Below are positions 32,095 through 42,692 of a stretch of 64,000 nt of DNA, piece after piece. The notes beneath the pieces are model-generated. The model was not told where the DNA came from. It did not search any database and was given only the letters and a program-made list of their open reading frames with translations. A program made the translations under genes and the position numbers. Numbering within the stretch: the stretch's first letter is position 1; every line of letters begins with the position of its first letter. This stretch comes from Crocinitomicaceae bacterium (GTDB lineage Bacteria > Bacteroidota > Bacteroidia > Flavobacteriales_G > Salibacteraceae), in assembly GCA_002713215.1 (NCBI GenBank), contig PAVO01000015.1, positions 17,777 to 81,776 of the forward strand, in the 5' to 3' direction.

Positions 32095-32574
32095 ATGTTT
32101 TGGAAGTTAAAATACATTGTTGTGCTCGTAATTGCAATATCCGGAGGTGTTGGAATTTATATTTTGAAGGCTGAATCGGCAAAAACGTTTGGTAATTCAG
32201 TTGCTTCAGAAATAGAAAGCCCTTCATTTACCTATCAAACAAAATACGTTGTAAAAAATATAACCAACAACAAACAGCAAGTGCATCTAAATATTCGTGT
32301 CTATACCAATTCGGCCAACGCTAAACAGGAAATGATAAATCAGTTAATCAGTGACTGGATTGACCATAAATCGTCAATTTCTATTCACGATCATGAAAAA
32401 GAAATTCTCCCTAAGGAGAAGTTTATAGAGGATTTTCATGGAATGACAAATTTCAAAAGTTTACATGTGGTTTTTGAAATTGACCGTACCCATATCAAAT
32501 CCAAGAACCTAAACTTTAGGTTTTCCGACCTGGCAGATGAATCACAATTATTAAACATTTCAATTAATACTTAA
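32095..32574 (+). CDS. Small membrane-anchored protein, first gene of the RHS operon
   Basis: 159 residues. One hydrophobic N-terminal segment (about 5-25) can act as a membrane anchor or an uncleaved signal; no lipobox is present. The rest is mixed alpha/beta with charged surfaces and no family I recognise. It starts at ATG 32095 after the 18-bp palindrome and is followed 3 bp later by the next gene. Its position at the head of a 20-kb run of exported RHS-related genes suggests an accessory role in export or assembly of the large products, which is inference. An unrelated hypothetical protein cannot be excluded. Confidence 0.75.
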   Translation: MFWKLKYIVVLVIAISGGVGIYILKAESAKTFGNSVASEIESPSFTYQTKYVVKNITNNKQQVHLNIRVYTNSANAKQEMINQLISDWIDHKSSISIHDHEKEILPKEKFIEDFHGMTNFKSLHVVFEIDRTHIKSKNLNFRFSDLADESQLLNISINT

Positions 32575-32577
32575 ATC

Positions 32578-33027
32578 ATGAGGATTTTAAAATTAGGAGT
32601 ACATAAAATATTGTTATTGACTACAGTATGCCTTATTGCTAATTCACTTTATAGTCAATCGCTGGATTTTAGCATCAGTGTTATGCCACAGGCCAAGACT
32701 AAAATCAGTGCCAAACATTTTAATCATACCGGCGATCCGTTTCATGCTTTTAACTCTACAGACAGTATGATTCTTCGGCTTGAAATTGATTATGCTAAAC
32801 CAAGTCAAATTTCCAATGTGATCGTCACCGTTTATGATAAGAACAACAAACTGGTTCTGCAAAATACCTACTCAAAATCTCAGCTTAAACTAACAAACCG
32901 AACCAAAAGAACAACATTAATTCTTGAGCTACCCAACATTGCTTTTAGTCGAAAATACAGTTGCAATGTATTGGCAACAACCAGTTCAAAAAAGCAAATT
33001 CAGCAAAACAGAACAATAAAATTTTAA
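32578..33027 (+). CDS. Small exported hypothetical protein
   Basis: 149 residues with a signal peptide (about 1-27, ending NSLYSQ). The mature part looks like a single beta-sandwich: alternating hydrophobic residues, with the segment VIVTVYDKNNKLVLQNTYSK typical of an immunoglobulin- or FN3-like strand pair. No catalytic motif is visible. It lies 3 bp after the preceding gene and 11 bp before the next, so it is co-transcribed. An exported single beta-domain protein next to giant secreted proteins could be a chaperone-like or stalk component; this is only a suggestion. Confidence 0.75.
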   Translation: MRILKLGVHKILLLTTVCLIANSLYSQSLDFSISVMPQAKTKISAKHFNHTGDPFHAFNSTDSMILRLEIDYAKPSQISNVIVTVYDKNNKLVLQNTYSKSQLKLTNRTKRTTLILELPNIAFSRKYSCNVLATTSSKKQIQQNRTIKF

Positions 33028-33038
33028 TTAGAAAGGCT

Positions 33039-35588
33039 ATGAAAAGGAAGTCAATATTAGGAATTCTGGTTTTTTATTTATGTGGCCTGTCCATACAACT
33101 TGCTGCCCAAACCGATTACGATGTTTATTGGGTGGATACCATTGGAATAGTAATAGACACTACCCAAAAATCGATTGCCAAGGGTTCAATTAATGGTTGG
33201 AATAACTCCGGGTGTAATTCCTACAGCATTCTTCCGGATGCTACACCTGATGGGTATTTTAAATTTGATATAAACAACGATCAATTGATAAAGGCAATTG
33301 GGTTTACAGCAGTTCAAAATCCAACTGACCTTGATGACCTTGATTACTGTTTTTATTTTACCGGGACCTCCTATTATATCTACGAGTATGGAAACCTGGT
33401 TGGTCTTTTTGGAACGTATTTACCGGGGGATGAATTTAAACTTAAAAAAGAACAGGGAGATGTAAAGTTTTACAAGAATGGAACACAGTTTCATTCAATA
33501 ACTATTGCCACCGCTGCTGATTACAGGGTTGGAGCAGTATTTTATGACAACGGAGCAGAATTCGATAACGTACTTATCGATTTTGGCCAACCTAGAATTA
33601 CAGTAGTTAATGTTGCAGGTGCTTCCGCCTTCCATTTGGGATCTATTGAACTTGAAGTGGATGGTCAATTTCCACCCTATACCATAGAATGGGACGACTG
33701 GGATCACAACATAGATTCTCTTCTAGATTCACTCAATGGTGCAATTCCGGACACCAATTCAGGATTGCTGGATTCTGTTTTCTATGGAATTAATCCATTG
33801 CTTAGAACCGAACTTCTAAGTGGTTTTTACGATGTTAGTCTTATTGATGCTAATGGAGCTGAAAGGCATGAGCAAATTGTAGTAAACAGAATAACTCCTT
33901 ATTTCATGGAGGATTCAATACTGGTTGATACCTTGCTATCGAAGTTCACCGGAATAGGTAGTCCCAACCCCTGGAGGAACATGACCCATAAAATTATTAC
34001 GAACACAACAACCGATTTCGCTTACGCCTTTAAACTGGATGCATCGACATCGGTTCTTACCCTAGGATTAAGGGATACCATTGATGATCCGGATGACAGT
34101 CTCAAAAACATGAAGTTTGGATTCCATTTTACAGGCACCCAAATCGATATTTGGGATGGAACTACTTATTATACTTCCCTGGGTACTTATGGACCAACCG
34201 ATTTGTTTGAGATTAAAAGCGATGCAGGTAGCCTTACTTTCTCAAAAAATGGAACCACATTAAAAACAGCAAGTTTAGCCGCATCAACCGATTATACGCT
34301 TGACGCCTCATTAAAGGGAAACAGCGCAGGGTCTTTTTCTCCGGTATATGCCATTAACAATTTGGATGGACCTGTACATATAGATGTTGATATTAAACAT
34401 TCGTCATGTAACGGCGAAGATGGTTGTATATATATAAACGGTGATGACTGGTTCTTAAATCCATCGGTTGACTTCCCTACGGCATCAACCTATAAAATTC
34501 GCTATCAATGGACTGATGTTGAATCGGGCACCATAATATCGACCCAAAAAGACTTATGTGGTGTTGGAATAGGTAAATACGAGCTTTTGATAAGCTATGA
34601 TAATGGTTTTATGCTAACTCCTTTGGTTTGGCAAACCTTTGAGATAGGCACTCGGGTAATGTGGGACTGGACCTCAGCAGCAAGGGGTGTGGTAAACAAA
34701 ACCAACAACGACTTATGGCATACCACCGGACAGGTTTACCGCAATTATCGACCGGTTATATCCAAGAACCACATAAAAACCCAGGAAGATGGTTGGGTGG
34801 AGTTTGAATTTGAAATGCCCAATGATGGAAGGAACAAATTCTCGTTAATTGCTGCCAGGGAATTCAATAAACAAGATAAGCGGTTGGCAGAAATCATATT
34901 CTATAACCGGGTTTCGAGTTCTACGGCCATTATGCCCACTTCCATTTGGTACGATACTGACTTTAAAAATAAGCCCTTAGGTTATACAAATCCTTATACA
35001 CAAAGAGCAGAAATTATACAGACCTACCCGGCTTCATTAGGAGCATCGCCAGTGAAGAAGCATAAAATAAGGATTAGTAGAACTTATAATGGTTCTTCCC
35101 CTTTGGGTTATAACATTATTGTTTGGCTCGATGGAGTACCAATAATTGGAAAGGTATATGACAATGGTGGTGGAGCTAATGATTATACAGCAGACGATGC
35201 ATTCCTGTACCTCTCGGCCGATATTACCAATGGAGGTAATAGAATCAATGATATTTTAACCAGCTTCCCTTGCGAACAAGTTGATTCTTACAACGTACCG
35301 GAGAATAAATTGAAGGGTGACTACCGGGACACGTACGGAGAGACCTTTTACTTCAAATACGATGCAGAATACAACGATGGTGCACTCAAGTTTAGAATTT
35401 TAAAAGAATCAGACAAATCTCCTATCCTCAATATTCCGACTAACTACACCATAAACAAGACACAAAAAAACTTTGGAGACAACCGATATGCCATTGATAT
35501 GAGCCGATTGGTCGATGACAAATACATATTGGAAGTGACTAACGAAAAAAACGAAACCTATTACCTACGAATTAGAAAAGAACTTTAA
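33039..35588 (+). CDS. Exported protein with duplicated lectin/SPRY-like modules
   Basis: 849 residues from ATG 33039; the frame is open further upstream, but this ATG carries the signal peptide (MKRKSILGILVFYLCGLSIQ, then LAAQ) and is preceded by GAAAGG. Two homologous modules are visible, at about residues 40-180 and 325-450. Each contains the pattern FxFTGTxxxIxxxG, LGTY.PxDxFxIKxxxGxxxFxKNGT, which resembles the SPRY/concanavalin-like domains attached to Bacteroidota RHS proteins. The C-terminal half is Trp/Tyr-rich and unrecognised. No T9SS sorting domain is seen at the C-terminus. It sits 10 bp upstream of the RHS shell-like gene. Glycan or partner binding is a reasonable inference; no enzymatic function is supported. 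Confidence 0.8.
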   Translation: MKRKSILGILVFYLCGLSIQLAAQTDYDVYWVDTIGIVIDTTQKSIAKGSINGWNNSGCNSYSILPDATPDGYFKFDINNDQLIKAIGFTAVQNPTDLDDLDYCFYFTGTSYYIYEYGNLVGLFGTYLPGDEFKLKKEQGDVKFYKNGTQFHSITIATAADYRVGAVFYDNGAEFDNVLIDFGQPRITVVNVAGASAFHLGSIELEVDGQFPPYTIEWDDWDHNIDSLLDSLNGAIPDTNSGLLDSVFYGINPLLRTELLSGFYDVSLIDANGAERHEQIVVNRITPYFMEDSILVDTLLSKFTGIGSPNPWRNMTHKIITNTTTDFAYAFKLDASTSVLTLGLRDTIDDPDDSLKNMKFGFHFTGTQIDIWDGTTYYTSLGTYGPTDLFEIKSDAGSLTFSKNGTTLKTASLAASTDYTLDASLKGNSAGSFSPVYAINNLDGPVHIDVDIKHSSCNGEDGCIYINGDDWFLNPSVDFPTASTYKIRYQWTDVESGTIISTQKDLCGVGIGKYELLISYDNGFMLTPLVWQTFEIGTRVMWDWTSAARGVVNKTNNDLWHTTGQVYRNYRPVISKNHIKTQEDGWVEFEFEMPNDGRNKFSLIAAREFNKQDKRLAEIIFYNRVSSSTAIMPTSIWYDTDFKNKPLGYTNPYTQRAEIIQTYPASLGASPVKKHKIRISRTYNGSSPLGYNIIVWLDGVPIIGKVYDNGGGANDYTADDAFLYLSADITNGGNRINDILTSFPCEQVDSYNVPENKLKGDYRDTYGETFYFKYDAEYNDGALKFRILKESDKSPILNIPTNYTINKTQKNFGDNRYAIDMSRLVDDKYILEVTNEKNETYYLRIRKEL

Positions 35589-35598
35589 AAGCATTCTC

Positions 35599-38500
35599 AT
35601 GATATTCAAAAGACTTAGAAAAAGAAATACGAGAAGAATTGTAGCCAGTATTTTTAACCTGCTGTTCTTAACCGAAATTGTAGCTCCAACAGCAGCATGG
35701 GCGCTTAACAGTGGTGCTACCCAGCCCGAATTTGTTGGAATGGCTTCGGGAAATACGACTGACCTGGTTAATCCTTCGACAGGAGACTTCTCCTATAACC
35801 TACCACTGTTGGATGTGGATGGCTATCCCTTAAATTTAACCTACAATTCCGGTGTTAGCATGGACCAGGAAGCCACCTGGGTAGGATTGGGTTGGAACCT
35901 GAGTCCTGGGGCAATCCAGCGTAATGTACGTGGATTACCGGACGATTTTAACGGTGCCGACAAAATATCCTACAAAAAGCACATGAAGGATGACGAAACC
36001 TATGGTGTTTTTTTCAGTGGCACAGTGGAATACACGGGCTTTAATAAATCAGACAATAACCCAAAAAATGCAGGTATTAGTGGAGGTAACTCATACGGAG
36101 TGTTTTACAACAGTTATAGGGGGTTGGGCTTTGAACAATCTCAGACCTTAGGAGCTTCTATTGGAAATACAGTTTCTCCGTCCATCGGTTTGGATTTAAC
36201 CAATAATTCGTATGACGGAATTACTGTAAGCCCGTATGCCGGGCTTAGGCTTAACGCTACTTCGGGTGCATTTTCAGGATCCTCTATGGGTATGAATATA
36301 GGTACATCAATAAACTCGGGCTATGGAATAAAGGGATATAACGCCAGTGCCAGCATTAATGTTCAAACCGGAGGTAAGAAAGTTGGTGAAAAAAAGAAAA
36401 AAAATGGTAAGACTAGGACTAAAAGAGGTGGAGGTGTTAGCGTTGGAACTTCTTTTGGTGGATACATGGCTATCGGAGAACAATCCTATGTTCCTTATAC
36501 ACCAACAACCCGAAAAATTACCGCTTTTAGCTTTGATTTTGGAATTGGGGGTGAAGTAAAATGGGCCAACTTTAAGGGAGCTACCAAGGGAACTTATATA
36601 AAACAGTCGATTGCTATTGAAAATTGGGATCGGGAGGCGTATGGTTACTGCTATTCGGAAAATGCCAATGCATACGATGTTATGGATTTTAACCGCGATA
36701 AGGACGGCCCGTTTTATAACGGTACTCCCCGGTTGCCTTTTGTAGCTATGATGTATGACTCCTATACTGCAAATGCAGCCGGACTCTCTCAGTCGTTTAG
36801 GCCTTATAGAAATGATTTGGGAATGGTGCATGACCCGAGAGTGATTGAATCAAACTCGCAGGACCAGGTTTCAGGTGATGCCGGTTTTGGCGACAAGGTA
36901 AAGGCCGGACTAAATACCACCAGCATATCGTTCTTCAACCAATCAGGGGGATGGTCTATGAATAGTTCGTTGACAGACAAGTTTAAGTTTAAGAAAAAGG
37001 AAGATGTTGAGACAAGTACGGGCGTTGATGGCTATCGAACATTCTATTTTAAGGCAGCTGGTGAAAATGCGCCTTTCGAAAATAGTTTAGTTGATGGTGC
37101 TTTGGAACCGGACAAGGCGTTGGCTGTGCAGCTAAGCGATCAAACCAAGTACCTGACCGATGATGGCAACTCGGGGTCTTTTAATATGGCATTAAAACAG
37201 CATACAGGAGAGAACAATACGAATTCCATTATCTCTTATTTAACGGCCGATGAGGCATCCAATTTTGGGCTGAACAAGAAGATTCATTCCTATAACTCTT
37301 TTAGTTTTAATGGCTCTAAATCCAATACATTACCAGAAGCCAACAAGCAGGTTTACAATAATTTTGATGAACTGGACAGAATTGAAGCCAATCGCAAAGC
37401 CCATCATTTCTCCGAGTTAGCGGTTACCAATGGGAACGGACAACGTTATGTGTATGGATTACCTGTATATAACTTGAAGCAAAAAGAAGTTTCTTTTAAT
37501 GCGTCCTACGATCAAGATAATTTTAAGGACGGACTTGTGGGTTATGTGGCGGGAGCCGATAATACAACAGGCAATTCTATTGGAATGAGTAATTCTTTTG
37601 ACTCCAAAGAGGTTCCTGCCCATGCTACCTCATATTTATTGACCGCAATGCTATCTCCCGACTACGTTGACATTACTGGAGATGGACCGAGCCCTGATGA
37701 TTTGGGAAAATACACCAAATTTAACTACACCAAACTGGAAACCAACTTTAAGTGGAGGGACCCCTTTCTGGAAAATACAGCCAAGTATAATCCACTGTCC
37801 TATTTCAATAAGGATGACGACATGGGGTCGTATATCTACGGAGAGAAGGAAATATGGGTGTTGCATTCCATTGAAACTAAAAACTACGTAGCAGAATTTA
37901 CATTGAGCGATCGCCTGGACGGATATGGAGTTCCGGGAGAAGATGGAGGAACCAAAACAAACCTGGGAATGGCCATAAAGAAACTGGACCGGATCGATCT
38001 GTATACCCGCCAGGATAAGATCAATACGGCAACTTCGGGTACTCCGGTGCCCATAAAGAGTGTTCATTTTGAATACGATTATTCGTTGTGCGGAGGTGTT
38101 CACAATAATTCAGGAGCCAGTTTGATTGATCCGAATTATGATGACGATCCCGGTCAACAAAACAATAGAAACTGGAACAAAGGAAAGCTGACCCTAAAAA
38201 AGGTTTATTACACCTACGGTAATTCAACGGAAAGAAGTAAGTACAGTCCTTACGAATTTGAATATGGAAGCGATAATGCTTCGACCCCTACCGTAATTAA
38301 CCCGGATTATAAGGTTGAGGAAATCGACCGATGGGGGAATTATAAGAAACAAGCAGCAGTTACGGGTACGGGTACCGATGTTTACAATGGAAAGAATGGG
38401 AATCCATTGGCAAACTTCGAATATACCTATGCGGATCAAAACCCGGTAACCGCAGACGAAGCAGCCAGGGCGTGGAATATGACTTCCATTGCTATGCCCA

Positions 38501-41500
38501 GTGGCAGTATTATGAAAATTGATTATGAGGCAGATCGCTACTCCTATGTTCAAAACAGGAGGACAATGAAAATGTTTGAGGTCGATGGATTTAGACGCAA
38601 CGTTGGGACCAGTACCGAATCTACCTTATACGACAGAAGTTCTTTGGACAACAATAGCTATATCGTTATTTTCTTGCCCGATGATGCTGCATTAACTGCA
38701 TTGACCACCGCCCCTGAAAAGAAAAAATACGTTCAGGAGATCTATTTCGGAGAAGTGAAACACCTGTTTTTTAAAGTCTTTTTAAAAATGCTGCGGGAAA
38801 ACAACGAGTCCTATGATTTTGTTACGGGATACGCCGATATAGATAAGAATGATATGGCTGTAGAACGGATTGGTACCACATCGGATCATCATGTGATTGT
38901 AAAAATGCAGGATTTGCATTTAAAGAAGGAAAAGGGTTCCCGGTTAAACCCAATAGCCATTGCTGCTTTCCAGTATGCTAGCGCATTTCTGAATTTTTAT
39001 ATGAGGGCCAATATCGGTGCATCAGGGTTTAGCCAGCAAACAGCGGGTTATTTTAAACAACTGGCATCGGATACCAAAGCTATTTTTAAGGGACAGAATT
39101 ACGTTTGGGCCAAAGATGGAGTAGCTGAAGAGGTTGACGTGCTACGTTCCTTTGTTCGTTTAAATCATCCCGGTGATAAAATTGGTGGTGGGCACCGGGT
39201 AAAGAAAATTACGGTGGAAGACGGATGGAGTGCCGGTGGTGAAGATGAAATAGTTACCGGTCAGCAATTCGAATACGAGCTTGAAGGTGGTGGAACCAGC
39301 GGAGTTTCTTGTAACGAACCCCAGGCCGGTGGTGAGGAAAACCCATTAAGACAACCCGAAAAGTATACGGTAAAAAGGAGCTATACCAACAACGATTACC
39401 TCTATATGGAGGAGCCCTTTGCAGATTTTTTATATCCAGGTGCATCTGTGGTCTATTCAAGAGTGAAGAGTATGCCTCTTGACTATACCGGTGTAACCAA
39501 AAATACGGTTGGTTATACCGTAAGCGAGTTTTATACGGCTAAGGATTTCCCGATTCGACATAGTAGGACGGAGCCTAAAAAGATTGAAGAAAAACCAAAA
39601 TTGTTGCAGTCGATGTTTGAGTCCAATAGTACCTACTCCATGGAGGCCAGCCAGGGATTTATACTGGAGCTGAATGACATGCATGGTAAAATGAAAAGCG
39701 AGTCCGAATATGGAATGGATTTATTTGGCCAGGAAACATTGATTTCTCAGGAACAATACAACTATAGTGAGGACATTCGGGAATTGGATAATCAATTTCC
39801 GGCCATAGACGAACAAGGAAATGTGGTTGACAATACTACGCTTAACAAGCACTACGGGAAAGATGTAGATGTGGTATTGGATTCGCGTTTTAGTCATAGT
39901 TTAACCGAAACCAAACCCGTTAAAACCAATGTGGATGTTAGTACAGTAAGTGGATACGTGGTTCCTACCTTTTCTCTTTTTCTCTTCCAAAATAAGGACG
40001 AACGTTATTTCAAAAGTGCTACCATCAATAAGGTGATCATGCGCTATGGAATTCTTAAATCGGTTCAAACCCGAAACGAGAATTACCTCAAAGTAGTAAA
40101 CAATGCTTATCTGGATCAAAGAACGGGTGCTCCGATTCTAAAAACCAGGACGAACCGATACCTGGATCCGGTCTACGATTTCAACTATCCATCACACTGG
40201 GTTTATGAAGGCATGGGAACTGCATCGGATAACAACTGTGTGGTACTTACAGAGCATTCATTAAATGAATTTGTAGACGTAAACGGATTAATAACATCGG
40301 CCGCAAGCGGTATTTTCTTTCCGGGAGATGAGGTAATTATAAAAAATGAATTGGCAGGAGTATGGACCTGGGATACTAAACGATATTGGGTTATGTTGGG
40401 TTATAACGAGTTACCAGGGGCAGCCTGTGAACGACTTTACCTGGTCGATCGTACCGGTGCCATCATTGTTGACCAGCAGAAAATACGAGAATTTAAGATT
40501 GTAAGGTCGGGCAGGAGAAATCATTTAAGCGCCAATTTGGGTGGGTTTTCGATTAAAGATAACGCTCCCACTCATGGAAATACCATTTATAATGCATCCA
40601 ATGCTGCCTATGCAGGTGTTCTGCAAAGTTCAGCACAGGAATACAGTGAAAACTGGAGGGGATACGGGTTGCCTGGAGATAACAACGTAACTTGTGTACC
40701 CACCGTTACCTCTTCCTGCACTACTTCCCTATACGATGGAAGTATAGTTAATCCCTACATAAAGGGTGTTTTGGGGAACTGGCGTCCAATGAGGACTCAC
40801 CAGTATTTTGGAGTAAGGAATCAGAATACCAAAACGGCTGCACATAACTTTATTCCAGTTGATGATCAGGGTAAATACAGCATGGATCCCTTCTTCCTTT
40901 ATAACTCAACTCCCTTGTTACACGGAAGAAGTTTTGGTCCACTGTCGTCGTGCAATTTACCGGGCTGCAAATGGATAACTACGTCTGAAGTAACTTCCTA
41001 TTCTCCTGAGGGAGTCCCGGAAGAGGTAGTAGACCATACCCAAACCTATTCGTCCAATTTAGCCGGATATAACAATACCTTGATCAAAGCAAAAGCTACT
41101 AATGCACGGCAGGGAGAAATCGTATCCGAAAATTTTGAGGATAAGGAAACGCTCTTTTCCAACCAAATTTCGGTTGGAGGACAACTGGTTAAAAGTTGCG
41201 CCGATTGTAAGGATATTCATTTCGATATGACCCGGTCGAAGGTGACGGACGAATATGCGCATACAGGAAAGCATAGTTTTAAACTAACTGCTGGAGGTAC
41301 GGAAAAAGTTGAACAAACCTTAAACACTCCGGAGTTGGTCTGGGATCCAACGGATGTAGCGGTAAATGGTAAGATAATAAACATTACCGCACCAGGATCG
41401 CCAGGATGTGTTTTATTTAAGGCATACCAATACTACGATTGGCGAAACCGAACTCGTTTTAGCCCAACGGTGTACCCTTCATCGGATAAATCTTACCTCA

Positions 41501-41973
41501 TAAGTGTGTGGGTAAAGCAAAGCGATGAACCTTATAATACTGGTACTGGTAAGCTGGTGACCACCTATTCCGATTTTGATATTGATATCGGCAACTGTTC
41601 TGGTTGTAATGCTGCAGTAAAAAAAGAAATAACCCGATCGAAAATAATAGACGGTTGGCAAAAGTTTGATCTGCGTTTTTACATGGACAAATCAGCAGGT
41701 TGTGCAGAGAATTACATTCAGGTTATTTTTAAGAATAACGGAACGTCCAATATTTATATCGACGACCTGCGAATTCAACCCTGGGCCGCTAATATGACCG
41801 CTTCAGTTTATGACCCAGTTAACCTGAGAAAAGTGGCTGAACTGGATGAGAATAACTACGCCATTATGTACCAGTTTGACGACGAAGGTCAAATGACCCA
41901 CATACGAAGAGAAACTCAGAAGGGAACCATTTCGGTTTCGGAATCGCATCAATCCATTGTTAAATCGAATTAG
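35599..41973 (+). CDS. Exported RHS/SpvB-like shell protein
   Basis: 2124 residues. The signal peptide ends near residue 36 (TAAWA). The next part (about 45-110, with VNPSTGDFSYNLPL, LTYNSGVSMDQEATW and VGLGWNLSPG) is the opening shared by SpvB/TcaC-like and Bacteroidota RHS-associated proteins. A Lys/Arg-rich loop is at 260-280. A carbohydrate-binding-module-like domain is near 1838-2066, and the protein ends with a YD-like motif (NNYAIMYQFDDEGQMTHI). It has no RHS core, toxin tip or T9SS sorting domain. The real RHS core protein is encoded two genes downstream. In TcB/TcC toxins two proteins build one hollow shell around a toxin tip (established knowledge); here the same division of labour is inferred. 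The gaps of 10 and 3 bp indicate one operon. Confidence 0.85.
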   Translation: MIFKRLRKRNTRRIVASIFNLLFLTEIVAPTAAWALNSGATQPEFVGMASGNTTDLVNPSTGDFSYNLPLLDVDGYPLNLTYNSGVSMDQEATWVGLGWNLSPGAIQRNVRGLPDDFNGADKISYKKHMKDDETYGVFFSGTVEYTGFNKSDNNPKNAGISGGNSYGVFYNSYRGLGFEQSQTLGASIGNTVSPSIGLDLTNNSYDGITVSPYAGLRLNATSGAFSGSSMGMNIGTSINSGYGIKGYNASASINVQTGGKKVGEKKKKNGKTRTKRGGGVSVGTSFGGYMAIGEQSYVPYTPTTRKITAFSFDFGIGGEVKWANFKGATKGTYIKQSIAIENWDREAYGYCYSENANAYDVMDFNRDKDGPFYNGTPRLPFVAMMYDSYTANAAGLSQSFRPYRNDLGMVHDPRVIESNSQDQVSGDAGFGDKVKAGLNTTSISFFNQSGGWSMNSSLTDKFKFKKKEDVETSTGVDGYRTFYFKAAGENAPFENSLVDGALEPDKALAVQLSDQTKYLTDDGNSGSFNMALKQHTGENNTNSIISYLTADEASNFGLNKKIHSYNSFSFNGSKSNTLPEANKQVYNNFDELDRIEANRKAHHFSELAVTNGNGQRYVYGLPVYNLKQKEVSFNASYDQDNFKDGLVGYVAGADNTTGNSIGMSNSFDSKEVPAHATSYLLTAMLSPDYVDITGDGPSPDDLGKYTKFNYTKLETNFKWRDPFLENTAKYNPLSYFNKDDDMGSYIYGEKEIWVLHSIETKNYVAEFTLSDRLDGYGVPGEDGGTKTNLGMAIKKLDRIDLYTRQDKINTATSGTPVPIKSVHFEYDYSLCGGVHNNSGASLIDPNYDDDPGQQNNRNWNKGKLTLKKVYYTYGNSTERSKYSPYEFEYGSDNASTPTVINPDYKVEEIDRWGNYKKQAAVTGTGTDVYNGKNGNPLANFEYTYADQNPVTADEAARAWNMTSIAMPSGSIMKIDYEADRYSYVQNRRTMKMFEVDGFRRNVGTSTESTLYDRSSLDNNSYIVIFLPDDAALTALTTAPEKKKYVQEIYFGEVKHLFFKVFLKMLRENNESYDFVTGYADIDKNDMAVERIGTTSDHHVIVKMQDLHLKKEKGSRLNPIAIAAFQYASAFLNFYMRANIGASGFSQQTAGYFKQLASDTKAIFKGQNYVWAKDGVAEEVDVLRSFVRLNHPGDKIGGGHRVKKITVEDGWSAGGEDEIVTGQQFEYELEGGGTSGVSCNEPQAGGEENPLRQPEKYTVKRSYTNNDYLYMEEPFADFLYPGASVVYSRVKSMPLDYTGVTKNTVGYTVSEFYTAKDFPIRHSRTEPKKIEEKPKLLQSMFESNSTYSMEASQGFILELNDMHGKMKSESEYGMDLFGQETLISQEQYNYSEDIRELDNQFPAIDEQGNVVDNTTLNKHYGKDVDVVLDSRFSHSLTETKPVKTNVDVSTVSGYVVPTFSLFLFQNKDERYFKSATINKVIMRYGILKSVQTRNENYLKVVNNAYLDQRTGAPILKTRTNRYLDPVYDFNYPSHWVYEGMGTASDNNCVVLTEHSLNEFVDVNGLITSAASGIFFPGDEVIIKNELAGVWTWDTKRYWVMLGYNELPGAACERLYLVDRTGAIIVDQQKIREFKIVRSGRRNHLSANLGGFSIKDNAPTHGNTIYNASNAAYAGVLQSSAQEYSENWRGYGLPGDNNVTCVPTVTSSCTTSLYDGSIVNPYIKGVLGNWRPMRTHQYFGVRNQNTKTAAHNFIPVDDQGKYSMDPFFLYNSTPLLHGRSFGPLSSCNLPGCKWITTSEVTSYSPEGVPEEVVDHTQTYSSNLAGYNNTLIKAKATNARQGEIVSENFEDKETLFSNQISVGGQLVKSCADCKDIHFDMTRSKVTDEYAHTGKHSFKLTAGGTEKVEQTLNTPELVWDPTDVAVNGKIINITAPGSPGCVLFKAYQYYDWRNRTRFSPTVYPSSDKSYLISVWVKQSDEPYNTGTGKLVTTYSDFDIDIGNCSGCNAAVKKEITRSKIIDGWQKFDLRFYMDKSAGCAENYIQVIFKNNGTSNIYIDDLRIQPWAANMTASVYDPVNLRKVAELDENNYAIMYQFDDEGQMTHIRRETQKGTISVSESHQSIVKSN

Positions 41974-41976
41974 ACC

Positions 41977-42675
41977 ATGAAAAGAATGTTGAACCTTATC
42001 GTTTTAATTTTTACAACTGCATCATTGTATGCAGGAAATCACCCTCATCCCTCTTTATTGCAAGAGGTTTATCAAAAAATGAATGTGTCCAGCTACCTGC
42101 AAATGGAGCTCGAATACAGCATTCATTTGGATCGATTGCCCAAATCGTACGAGCAAAGGAAGACCAGCTATGTACGTACGCCCAACTATGTTTGGCTAAA
42201 GAGCGAACAAGAGGAATCTATTGTTTCCAGTCATGTGGTGCTAAGAATAAACCACGAACACAAAACGGTGAGTTTGTACCCGGCTATGGGAGAATTAGAT
42301 GCCAGCAAACACCAACTGCCAATGGATTCCTTATTTAATTCCTTTCCTGGCGTTTCAGTAAGTAATAATTCTACAGGCCCAATTCGAAGCTACAAGATTG
42401 ATTACCCAGACAATGCCCGATTCGAAAAAGCAATAATTCAGGTGGATTCGAAGGCGAAAAAGCTAACTCAAATTGAGATAAAAAACAGAAACAACGCCTT
42501 TGTAAATGGCAAAGAACATGAGGTTTACGGAAAAATTAAATTCTATAAAGTAAGTTACGCCAAACCCCAATATAAAATTGAGGCCATTTTAAACTCGGTT
42601 TATGTTCAAAACGGTAACGGTATTCAGTTAACCAACAAATACCGCGAATACCAATTACTTAATTATCTAAAATAA
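41977..42675 (+). CDS. Small exported protein between the two RHS shell genes
   Basis: 232 residues with a signal peptide (about 1-19, ending SLYAG). The mature protein is beta-rich, with segments such as [25 protein letters not shown] and [21 protein letters not shown] that resemble the LolA-like half-barrel of periplasmic lipoprotein carriers; this similarity is by eye only. It lies 3 bp after the shell-like gene and 17 bp before the giant RHS gene. A periplasmic chaperone for the two giant partners is a plausible job from context. No catalytic residues were noticed and no family is claimed. Confidence 0.7.
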   Translation: MKRMLNLIVLIFTTASLYAGNHPHPSLLQEVYQKMNVSSYLQMELEYSIHLDRLPKSYEQRKTSYVRTPNYVWLKSEQEESIVSSHVVLRINHEHKTVSLYPAMGELDASKHQLPMDSLFNSFPGVSVSNNSTGPIRSYKIDYPDNARFEKAIIQVDSKAKKLTQIEIKNRNNAFVNGKEHEVYGKIKFYKVSYAKPQYKIEAILNSVYVQNGNGIQLTNKYREYQLLNYLK

Positions 42676-42692
42676 TCTTTAACACGACGAAA

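Noticed and set aside
32961..33038. Upstream start for the 849-residue exported protein
   Set aside because: It would overlap the preceding gene and bury the signal peptide; ATG 33039 places the signal peptide at the N-terminus.
36307..36831. 174-residue minus-strand ORF inside the RHS shell gene
   Set aside because: It is an antisense shadow of a real gene, with no signal, domain or promoter.
41700..41973. Possible T9SS sorting domain at the end of the RHS shell protein
   Set aside because: The C-terminus is a YD-like motif; the PNP and NGE/GxY signatures of type A or FTPNGDG of type B are missing.
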